Assembly: GCA_024278455.1 (NCBI GenBank)
Contig: JAJRTE010000258.1
Location: 1 to 64,000 of the forward strand
From: Myxococcota bacterium
Lineage (GTDB): Bacteria; Myxococcota_A; UBA796; JAJRTE01
Length of the DNA stretch: 64,000 nt
Direction: 5' to 3'
The notes below the pieces were generated by a model that was given only the letters and a program-made list of their open reading frames with translations, did no database searches and was not told where the DNA came from. Positions 57,141 through 64,000 of this stretch are shown here, one piece after another (within the stretch, counting starts at the first letter, position 1; each line of letters begins with the position of its first letter). A program made the translations under genes and the position numbers.

Positions 57141-57650
57141 TCCCGTACCTGCAGCGGGCAGGAGGCCCGACCGATAACGACCCTTCACACCATGCTCCCC
57201 CATATCGATCCGGGCTGCGCCGATACCGGGACCGGGTGGACGCCACCGTGTCGGGGCACGGCCTTCAAAAAAAGGTCGACGATGTCGTTGTGCACTCTCG
57301 CAGCCCGAGCGGCGAGGAACCGGGGCTCAATTCGCTTGCGAGATCCAGGAATAGGCTGTATGCTTGATACGACCCTCTTCGCACGGGTGCAAGTGACCGG
57401 AGTACCACTGACTCCTTTGATAACTCCCCCGGGATTCGTCCCTTGCCATGGAGCGCACGCCCTTCATTGAAGGGAAGCCAGAAGTGGTAAAATGAAGCCC
57501 ACCTGTTTTTCGGGGGTTAGCTTGGCTCCATGTTGAATCCATCCGCGCGGAGAGGGCACATTTCTTTTCGAAGCCCAGGTTGCCGGATCGCGCGCCCCGT
57601 GTATCCAGATTGATCTCGGGCGTCTGGACCGAGAATCATCTCCCGCAAGA
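57141..57650. other. noncoding remainder right of the DnaA-box cluster
   Basis: No gene I can support. It has alternating AT-rich and GC-rich segments, which would suit an origin's unwinding region or flanking spacer, but no further clear DnaA boxes. Confidence 0.35.
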
Positions 57651-58793
57651 CTAGCCGAGGCGATAACTGATCAAGATCGTGGCGTCGCGCGGAGGGATCC
57701 CGTCTCCAAAGAAATCGATGGCGTTGCTGACCTCGTCGTAGGCCCAGCCCTCGGACGCTGGCATGTCCCGCCCGTTGACCTGGACCTGGATAGTATCTGG
57801 GTCAGGGACTCGAGAAAGGACGAAGTGGGTTCGAATGCCTGCTGCACTGAGCCCCATCTCGTTGAGAATGCCCGAGAAGTTGGTGTCGCAGATGTTCCCG
57901 ACGACCCCGTCGAACGCGCCGACCGCGTTGATGTACCGGGTGCCCGCTGAGGTATTCTTTCCGCAGTCCGTATCGTTTCCCTGGTTCTGGGGACCAACGA
58001 TCGCCGACAGGATGATATCGTCGTCACGGAGCTTCAGTGCCTGGTAGTCTGCCACGTACTCGAAAACAGGTCTCAACTGGTCCGTGTGGGTGTAGCATTC
58101 GGCCTGCTCCTCACCCGGGAGAGGGTTTCCCTCATCCGAACAGTCGTCCTCGTCGCTGATGAAAATGATGGCGAGCTTGGCATCGGACCGCATGAAGCCG
58201 TGGTTCCAGCCGTCGGCGTTTCCTCCCTCGCTTTGTGGATACAGGGCGAGCTTGGCGGCCCACAGCCCTTTCTCCCAGCCGCTTCCTTCGCCGAGGTGAT
58301 ACACGAGTTGCTGGAAAACGGCCTGATACACCGAAGCAGACATATCGGAGGTGATGTAACGAGAGCCGACATAGGGGGCCAGTTCTTGCAAGCAGGATTC
58401 CTGGGACGCCCCGTCCGACAGACCTGTGCAGGCTTCCTGCTGCTGTTCGGCGGTGAACTCCTTGAGTCGCCCCTTGGTGCCGCCGGCATCGAGTTCCTGG
58501 TCGAGGTCTGTTGTGGTGATGCCGATGTGGAACTCCGATTTGTTCTCTTCCAGACCCGCCACGAAATCCTCGAACGCCGCCACGACGCGCTCGTGCTCCT
58601 GCCCGGGACCCTGCATGCTGAGAGAATTGTCCACCACGAACAACACGTCGACCGAAAGGGACGCCGACTGGAGAAACGAGTCCGTCCATTCGGCATGGCC
58701 AAGGCTGACATCACCGGAACAGCCTGCCACACCAAGGACGAGCAGCGAGCACCAGGCCACGAACCACATTCTCACCCGTTTCTGCCTCTTCAT
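57651..58793 (-). CDS. von Willebrand factor A-domain lipoprotein
   Basis: 380 aa from ATG 58793 with GGAG. Lipobox GVAGCSGD. The vWA domain starts DVLFVVDNSLSM, the MIDAS DxSxS motif. Further conserved segments are FHIGITTTDLD and IIFISDEDDCS, the latter acidic. Six or more cysteines suggest disulfides. Likely exposed on the cell surface or in the periplasm and binding proteins through a metal ion. Partner unknown. Confidence 0.8.
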   Translation of the reverse strand: MKRQKRVRMWFVAWCSLLVLGVAGCSGDVSLGHAEWTDSFLQSASLSVDVLFVVDNSLSMQGPGQEHERVVAAFEDFVAGLEENKSEFHIGITTTDLDQELDAGGTKGRLKEFTAEQQQEACTGLSDGASQESCLQELAPYVGSRYITSDMSASVYQAVFQQLVYHLGEGSGWEKGLWAAKLALYPQSEGGNADGWNHGFMRSDAKLAIIFISDEDDCSDEGNPLPGEEQAECYTHTDQLRPVFEYVADYQALKLRDDDIILSAIVGPQNQGNDTDCGKNTSAGTRYINAVGAFDGVVGNICDTNFSGILNEMGLSAAGIRTHFVLSRVPDPDTIQVQVNGRDMPASEGWAYDEVSNAIDFFGDGIPPRDATILISYRLG

Positions 58794-59148
58794 GGTTGCT
58801 CCGAATCCAGGCACGCGGCACGCACGCGCACACCACGTCTCCACGGCAACTCGGCAGCCCCGAGGCCAGCGTTGCCCATTGCGCCCCGACACCGCCATGG
58901 TCCATTGTCCACTCCGGTTGTCATGGTAGCACACATCTTTCGCCCATGCCTATCACTCTGAACAGAGGGGGGACAAAAGCGGAGGAGAACGGCTGCGACG
59001 TGCGTTGCGCCGGCCTTCACACAGGAACATTGGGGCTGACAAGAGACGCTGGAGCCGGTATTGTCCCTCGAGAAGAACACAGCTCCAGGGGGCGGGCCGA
59101 TTCAGGCACGGGCCGAGGCCCGCCTCGAGCACCGGGAGGACACGACCG

Positions 59149-59685
59149 ATGTCTCCAGGCACCTTGTGTCGACGCCTCGCTTTCCTCGCCGTGATGGGTC
59201 TCACCTGTGCGTCGTGCGCGGCCGGCCAGCACGCGCGCATGGAGAGCCGTGTCGAGAAGCTGGAGCAGGAACTGGCCGGCGTCCAGGCACGGATGGACGT
59301 CTTTTCCCTCCAGTCGGAGTCGATCGCCGTCGGCCTGGAGAAGCAACGCGCGCGGCTGGAACAGGTGTTTCCGCCCACCGCACAATGGCTGGAATTGGCT
59401 CCGGGCGCGACCATCAGGTGGTACCTGGGCGACGAGGCGGGCAACCTCCACGTCCAGTGCATCGCGCCGCCATCAGGCGACGCCGCGGGACGGGTGGAGA
59501 TCATGACGGACGAGAACAGCCTGGACTGGTCGCCCCGGGAAGGGCAGTCCCTCGAGTTCACCTGGGAAGCGGGGGAGAAACAGGAGGCGGTCGTGATCAC
59601 ATACCACCGGTCGCTGGAACGAGCCGGTGGGGAGCTGTACGGACTGTTCTCCATCGCACCGGTCGGCGCGCTGGACCTTCCGTAG
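59149..59685 (+). CDS. small lipoprotein with coiled-coil, function unknown
   Basis: 178 aa from ATG 59149 with GGGAGGA nine nt upstream. Signal ends LTCASCAAG, a lipobox. Residues about 30-75 form a coiled coil (SRVEKLEQELAGVQARMDV); the rest is a beta-rich domain (WLELAPGATIRWYLGD). No family recognised. Convergent with the discoidin-like gene. Confidence 0.65.
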   Translation: MSPGTLCRRLAFLAVMGLTCASCAAGQHARMESRVEKLEQELAGVQARMDVFSLQSESIAVGLEKQRARLEQVFPPTAQWLELAPGATIRWYLGDEAGNLHVQCIAPPSGDAAGRVEIMTDENSLDWSPREGQSLEFTWEAGEKQEAVVITYHRSLERAGGELYGLFSIAPVGALDLP

Positions 59686-59700
59686 TCGCCCTTGGGCACG

Positions 59701-60651
59701 CTACTTGGCCCGGCGTATGCGGACTTCCGAGATACAGGTGTCGTCGAACTTCGTACCCCTGACCACGCCGGTGACGGTGAGCGTGAGAGACGAGCCGGTG
59801 GCCCTATTCATGGGTATCGCCTGATAGGCGCCGAAGCGGTCTTCCACGTCGACTTCCTTGGGCGGGTTGTCGCCCAGTTGAACTTTGAGGCGCGAAACGC
59901 GGTTGTTCTTCAGGTATGTCTCCTCGCTGTATGCGACCCCGTTGAGGATGGCGATCTCCTCGATGGCGACCGGTTGCGACCACGACAGGGTGACGGTCTC
60001 ACCGATACCCGGGCCTTTTTTCCTGCCCTCGCACCAGACGAGGTCCTCGATGCCGTCAACGAGCCGGTCGGCCCCGTAGGAACCGGCGCTGTCCGGCGGG
60101 AGAGCCGACGTGGCGCTGGCCTTGACATCGTCGAGTTCCTGCCCTGGCAGGTCGTTCTGGAAACGGACCTCGGCGATGCAGGTCACGTTGAACGTCGTTC
60201 CAGGGTAGACCTCCTTCAAGACCAACCTCACCATCCGGGTCTTCACGGGTTTCTCCAACGCGATGACCTGCCGCTCCATCTTGTCGGCAATCTCGATGTG
60301 CTGGCTGGACCGATCCGAGAACTTGAGTTGGACGCGCTTGGGCCGATTGTGCCGGCGGAAGAATTCGTGGCTGTCCCAGTTCCCGCCGTAGAACACGATG
60401 CGGGAGATCGTGACCTCCTTGCCGAAATTGAACTCGATCCAATCGCCGAGCCCGGCACTATCCTCTCCCTCCGCCCAGTAGGTGCTGACCCGGCTGTCCA
60501 CGGCCTTCTCTGGCGCGTACGAAATACCAGCGTCCTCGGGGGCGGTGGACGACGCACGCACGCTCTTGACCTTCAGCACTTCGGCCGAGGCGAGAGGGGT
60601 GACGAACAACGCCAGACCCAGAAGCAACAATGAACAGCGACCTCGGCTCAT
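59701..60651 (-). CDS. exported protein with two discoidin (F5/8 type C)-like domains
   Basis: 316 aa with a signal peptide. Two carbohydrate-binding beta-sandwiches: residues about 22-155 (APEKAVDSRVSTYWAEGE, then WIEFNFGKEVTISRIVFYGG) and about 165-310 (GADRLVDGIEDLVWCEGRK, then VTLSWSQPVAIEEIAILNG). The D-G-x-x-x-x-x-W pattern is that of NADase-type glycan-binding domains. It binds glycans or the cell surface; no enzyme domain is attached. It overlaps the end of the tlpA-like gene (ATGA). Confidence 0.75.
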   Translation of the reverse strand: MSRGRCSLLLLGLALFVTPLASAEVLKVKSVRASSTAPEDAGISYAPEKAVDSRVSTYWAEGEDSAGLGDWIEFNFGKEVTISRIVFYGGNWDSHEFFRRHNRPKRVQLKFSDRSSQHIEIADKMERQVIALEKPVKTRMVRLVLKEVYPGTTFNVTCIAEVRFQNDLPGQELDDVKASATSALPPDSAGSYGADRLVDGIEDLVWCEGRKKGPGIGETVTLSWSQPVAIEEIAILNGVAYSEETYLKNNRVSRLKVQLGDNPPKEVDVEDRFGAYQAIPMNRATGSSLTLTVTGVVRGTKFDDTCISEVRIRRAK

Positions 60652-61250
60652 GGCTCGTTCTCCTGTTTGTCGATGGCACGTTTCGGGGATTGTCCGGACT
60701 TGGCCGATACCTTGCGAGCCGCGTTCGCGGCCTCCCTCAGCAGCTCCACGACCTCCTGCTCCACCCTCGCTTCGTCGCCGGGATTGTAGCCCGGGTGCAC
60801 GTGCCGGACGCGACCTTGCTGATCGATGACGACCGTGAATGGGATGATCCCTTGGGGATCATAGTGCATCACGACCTTGTTGTCCGTGTCGAGCAACACC
60901 GGGAAGCTCAGCCGCATCTGCTCCGCAAACGCGGGAACCAACGCGACGGTCGCCGCGTTGTCCACGCTGATGGCGAACATCTCGACCGGCTCGCGCTTGT
61001 GCCGCTTGTACACGTCGTGCAGGCGCGGGAGTTCCAACCGGCAAGGTCCACACCAGGTGGCCCAGAAGCTCAACACGACAACCTTGCCTTTCTGCTCGGC
61101 AAGGGTCCACGTGCGACCGGTCACGTCGCTCAGGGTGAAATCCCTGGCAACGACCATGGTCTCCGGCCCGCCGGCCCATCCGGCCGGAGCCCCGGCAAGC
61201 GCCAGGGCCACCAGGCCGATCATCAGCGCGCGCTTTAGGGTGTCGAACAT
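60648..61250 (-). CDS. TlpA/ResA-type thiol-disulfide oxidoreductase
   Basis: 200 aa with an N-terminal signal (LALAGAPAGWAG). Active site WCGPC in FWATWCGPCRLELP, cis-Pro GIIPFTVVID and the insertion typical of TlpA-like reductases. Keeps periplasmic cysteines reduced, e.g. for cytochrome c maturation, which fits a genome with multiheme cytochromes. The C-terminal tail is Lys-rich. Downstream of cvpA. Confidence 0.88.
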   Translation of the reverse strand: MFDTLKRALMIGLVALALAGAPAGWAGGPETMVVARDFTLSDVTGRTWTLAEQKGKVVVLSFWATWCGPCRLELPRLHDVYKRHKREPVEMFAISVDNAATVALVPAFAEQMRLSFPVLLDTDNKVVMHYDPQGIIPFTVVIDQQGRVRHVHPGYNPGDEARVEQEVVELLREAANAARKVSAKSGQSPKRAIDKQENEP

Positions 61251-61262
61251 GCGCTCTCCCTG

Positions 61263-61973
61263 TCAGTGCTGACTTTTCTCCAACGCCTGCAAAAGCGCGC
61301 CGTCCGCCACGAGTCGTTGGAACGACGGATTGAGCACGATCTGGAGGTAGTCTCGCTCCCGGTAGGCCTCGAGGAACGCCTCGTCGGCGAGCAGCGCCTT
61401 GAAGCTCGCCCTCTGCGCGACCGCGGCAGGAGGAACGACCGGCTCACTGGCGCTTCCGGTCGCGCTCCGGGGAAGATACGGCTTGACGCGCGCCAACAGG
61501 AACAGGTTCAAGGGGTTGTACCGTTCGACCAGACCCGCGGCTACTGATTGCTCGACCTGTTGGCGCCACGGAGCCTGCCTCGAAGGCGTCAGGTGCGCCA
61601 CGAAGGTCACCACCCAGAGCACGATGACAACGCCGAGAGAACCCTTGAGGAATCCCAGGATGGCCCCGAACACCCTGTTGCCGGCCGACACGAGCTTGAA
61701 CCGCTCGATCAGGCGCTTCTCGAGGACATAGCCGACGACCAGCAGCAGGATGTACAGTACGATCCCGATGACAAGCTTGATCACGCCATCACCGACCAGC
61801 GACTCGCCCGCCCCCCACCCGAACCGCGCATGGAGAAGCTCGAACAAAGGCTGTGCGCCCAGGAAGGCTGCCACGAGCGAGCCCAGGGACCAGGCCTGGG
61901 AGAACAGGCCTCGAGCATACCCCAACAGGGTGAACACTATCAGCAGGACCCCTACACTGATGTCCAACCACAT
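61263..61973 (-). CDS. cvpA: CvpA family membrane protein
   Basis: 236 aa. Four hydrophobic helices in the first 130 residues; begins WLDISVGVLLIVFTLLGYARGLF, the CvpA signature. The extended cytoplasmic C-terminus is not conserved. CvpA supports colicin V production and envelope homeostasis in enterics. Divergent from the sigma-54 regulator gene. Confidence 0.85.
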   Translation of the reverse strand: MWLDISVGVLLIVFTLLGYARGLFSQAWSLGSLVAAFLGAQPLFELLHARFGWGAGESLVGDGVIKLVIGIVLYILLLVVGYVLEKRLIERFKLVSAGNRVFGAILGFLKGSLGVVIVLWVVTFVAHLTPSRQAPWRQQVEQSVAAGLVERYNPLNLFLLARVKPYLPRSATGSASEPVVPPAAVAQRASFKALLADEAFLEAYRERDYLQIVLNPSFQRLVADGALLQALEKSQH

Positions 61974-62110
61974 CTTGCCACCCGAGTCGTCGTTGCCGAA
62001 ATCCCTTACTCCCGGCGTCTGTTTTGAGTATAATCCGTCTTACTTGGAATCGCCGGCATCGTCAAGCCTGTTGGACGGGCTGGGCATGCCTCGAGCACGG
62101 GTCACACTCC

Positions 62111-63601
62111 ATGCCACGCCGAAGCCCACTTCCCTCGCGACCGCGCCTGATCCTGCTTGCTGAAGACGAGGCGAACGTGAGAAAGGTCATCGCCGCGCAC
62201 CTTCGCCGGAGAGGATACGCCATCGTCGAGGCGGCAGATGCGGTGTCGGCGAAGCGCCAGTTCCAGTCCCACGATGTCGATCTGGTCCTGACCGATCTGA
62301 AGATGCCCGATTCGGAAGAAGACGGGCTCGAGGTGCTCCGGTACGTCGTGGGGAGGGCGCCTCGAGGCCTGCCAAGCATTCCGGTACTGGTTCTCACCGC
62401 GCACGGGACGGCCGACAAGGCGATAGAAGCCCTGTCCCAGGGCGCGTACAATCTCATCTCCAAGCCCTGCAACATGGAGGAACTCCTCACCCAGGTGGAC
62501 AATGCCATCCGGCAGCGGGAAGAGGCCATGGAGACGTTCGTGAACCCGAACGCCACCACGGGCAGGTTCGGCATCATCGGTATGACGGACCGGATGAAGA
62601 CCCTATTCGATACGATCGAACGTGTCGCCGATTCACCGTCCACGGTATTGATTACTGGCGAGTCCGGCACCGGCAAGGAGCTGGTTGCTCGAGCCATCCA
62701 CGGGCTGTCCGGTCGCTCCCATCGCGCGCTCGTGGACATCAATTGCGCGGCCATCCCGGAGCAGCTCCTGGAGAGCGAGCTGTTCGGCCACGCGAAGGGG
62801 GCGTTCACCGGCGCAGTGAAGGCCAAGCCGGGCAAGCTGGAACTCGCCGACGGGGGCACTCTCTTCCTGGACGAGGTGGGCGAACTGAAGCCTGCCTTGC
62901 AGGTCAAACTCCTCCGGTGCCTCCAGGAGCAGCAATTCGTCCGTGTGGGAGGCACGAGCACCATTCACGTGGACACCAGGGTGATCGCGTGCACCAACCG
63001 CAACCTCCTCGACGACGTGAGGGCGGGCCGGTTTCGGGAGGACCTCTATTACCGCTTGAACGTCGTGCCGATCCGGCTCCCCCCCCTGCGCGACCGCGCC
63101 CAGGACATACCTTTGCTGGTGGATTTCTTCATCAGTAAGTACAATCGCAAACTGAACAAGGCTGTGGCAGGTGTGGATCCCACGTTGCTGGAGGCGCTGG
63201 AGCGGTATCCCTGGCCGGGCAACATCCGGGAACTCGAGAACGTGATGGAACGGATGATCCTGTTCTCCGAGTCCACGATTCTCGGTGTCCGGCACCTTCC
63301 CACGGAACTGCTGGCGGGACTCAAGGATGTGGAATCGGTGCGCGCGAAGGGCGCGGATGTGGGTGCGGTCGAATGGACGCGCGAGGCAGTCGAATCGGGG
63401 TCGTCTCCGTCGCTTCCCCACCACATTCCGCTCAAGCGACTCGTGCGAGAAAAAACCGCGAAGCTCGAGCGGGACCTGATCGTGAGGACGCTGAACGAGA
63501 CCGGGTGGAATGTCACCCGAACGGCGGAACGGCTCGGTCTATCCCGCAAGGGCCTCCAGTTGAAGATGAAGGAACTCGACATACGCAAGTCCGGGGGATA
63601 G
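62111..63601 (+). CDS. sigma-54-dependent response regulator (NtrC family)
   Basis: 496 aa. Receiver domain: LILLAEDEANV, phospho-Asp in VLTDLKMPD, LTAHG and Lys in SKPC. AAA+ domain: Walker A GESGTGKELVAR, the sigma-54-contact GAFTGA loop, DEVGE and RYPWPGNIRELEN. Fis-type HTH at the C-terminus (ARTLNETG...TAERLGLSRKGLQ). Start ATG 62111, lacking a clear Shine-Dalgarno; earlier in-frame starts are weaker. No histidine kinase is in the window. Confidence 0.93.
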   Translation: MPRRSPLPSRPRLILLAEDEANVRKVIAAHLRRRGYAIVEAADAVSAKRQFQSHDVDLVLTDLKMPDSEEDGLEVLRYVVGRAPRGLPSIPVLVLTAHGTADKAIEALSQGAYNLISKPCNMEELLTQVDNAIRQREEAMETFVNPNATTGRFGIIGMTDRMKTLFDTIERVADSPSTVLITGESGTGKELVARAIHGLSGRSHRALVDINCAAIPEQLLESELFGHAKGAFTGAVKAKPGKLELADGGTLFLDEVGELKPALQVKLLRCLQEQQFVRVGGTSTIHVDTRVIACTNRNLLDDVRAGRFREDLYYRLNVVPIRLPPLRDRAQDIPLLVDFFISKYNRKLNKAVAGVDPTLLEALERYPWPGNIRELENVMERMILFSESTILGVRHLPTELLAGLKDVESVRAKGADVGAVEWTREAVESGSSPSLPHHIPLKRLVREKTAKLERDLIVRTLNETGWNVTRTAERLGLSRKGLQLKMKELDIRKSGG

Positions 63602-63608
63602 GCCAACC

Positions 63609-64000
63609 ATGAGAAGAACGACACGAAAGCTCGACCTGATCCTCTTCGCCACTCTCGTACTCGCCGCCCGGGGTGAGCCTGCTCGAGCCGCCCGTGACAC
63701 GGATGTGGCAGGTTTCCTCCACGGAGAGGCCGGGGTAGGCTTTGCCGGGACGGCAGAACGAAGCAGGATGTTCGAGTACGCCGTCCAGGTGGGGAAGCTC
63801 CGCCAGGGGGAAGCCGGGCCGCGGTTCCAGCTCAGGTTCGGATTCGTGCCGGGCGCCGAATTGTTCGGTGAGATTCCCATCGTCTCGTCAGGCTACCGCT
63901 CCTACGCCGACGTGGCTGCCGTGACTCCTTGTTCCTACGGTGCCGGGGACGACGTGCTCCAGAGCGGCCCCAACTGCAACGTGGGCTCCTCCATCCACCT
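63609..64000 (+). CDS. exported protein, incomplete at the window end
   Basis: At least 130 codons open from ATG 63609, eight nt after the regulator's stop. Signal peptide LILFATLVLAA, then a Gly/Phe/Val-rich beta-strand region (EYAVQVGKL, LRFGFVPGAELFGE) that looks like an outer-membrane or extracellular protein. Function not recognisable; the 3' end lies outside. Confidence 0.6.
   Translation, partial: MRRTTRKLDLILFATLVLAARGEPARAARDTDVAGFLHGEAGVGFAGTAERSRMFEYAVQVGKLRQGEAGPRFQLRFGFVPGAELFGEIPIVSSGYRSYADVAAVTPCSYGAGDDVLQSGPNCNVGSSIH

Overview
This is a high-GC, gene-dense bacterial chromosome segment. It most resembles Deltaproteobacteria/Myxococcota. The pointers are: three exported proteins ending in a Cys motif, hydrophobic helix and Arg cluster (MYXO-CTERM-like); an HPr/EI/HprK/RapZ/EIIA regulatory PTS; a FYDLN-acid domain protein; a split HdrBC plus fumarate-reductase-like operon; and a multiheme cytochrome fused to a 5'-nucleotidase-like domain. 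No phage, IS element or CRISPR array was seen. The palindrome CTCGAG is strikingly frequent, inside and outside genes.

Layout. 0-14.7 kb is an accessory, surface-oriented region: a GT4 glycosyltransferase, a thrombospondin-type-3/beta-helix protein, a five-fold lamin-tail-domain protein, an HhH-domain outer-membrane protein, a PLD-like lipoprotein, a thioredoxin and a heparinase II/III-like lyase. 15-20.3 kb runs rightward: hdrC-hdrB-frdB-like-frdA-like, then two ferritin-like genes. 20.5-56.8 kb runs almost entirely leftward and is core: tRNA-Val(CAC), ndk, sucCD, metK; the regulatory PTS; LPS transport and acylation (lptB, an lptC/A-like gene, lpxL); pyrG, rpsI, rplM; truA; two envelope proteins; asd, tsaB, rseP, cdsA, frr, pyrH, tsf, rpsB; a PP2C phosphatase, recN, rsmA, tsaD; a cytochrome/nucleotidase gene; cpoB and pal. 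56.8-57.65 kb is noncoding with a cluster of DnaA-box-like sites. 57.65-64 kb holds a vWA lipoprotein, a small lipoprotein, a discoidin-like protein, a TlpA-type thioredoxin, cvpA, a sigma-54 response regulator and a partial exported protein.

Main discoveries. (1) The cytochrome/5'-nucleotidase-like gene at 53302-54954 is interrupted by one in-frame UGA at codon 53, in an E-P-C-G-(UGA) context. A perfect 6-bp stem with a GGUCUU loop follows at the spacing of a bacterial SECIS element, so I read it as a selenoprotein. (2) The 880-bp gap upstream of pal carries at least four DnaA-box-like 9-mers, and 36 of 37 genes between 20.5 and 56.8 kb point away from it, making it a candidate oriC. (3) The lptC/lptA-like gene is broken at a G9 tract by exactly one base. 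(4) A MYXO-CTERM-like protein has an in-frame UAG between its signal peptide and body. (5) CTCGAG occurs about nine times more often than base composition predicts.

How the genes work together. HprK, HPr, EI, the EIIA proteins and RapZ form a PTS without sugar permeases, hence regulatory. The Hdr/Frd-like operon is a soluble FeS-flavoprotein electron-transfer complex. TsaB and TsaD serve t6A tRNA modification, and SucCD the TCA cycle. Pal/CpoB, LptB, LptC/A and LpxL maintain the outer membrane. The secreted proteins with C-terminal sorting tails suggest a cell-surface anchoring pathway encoded elsewhere.
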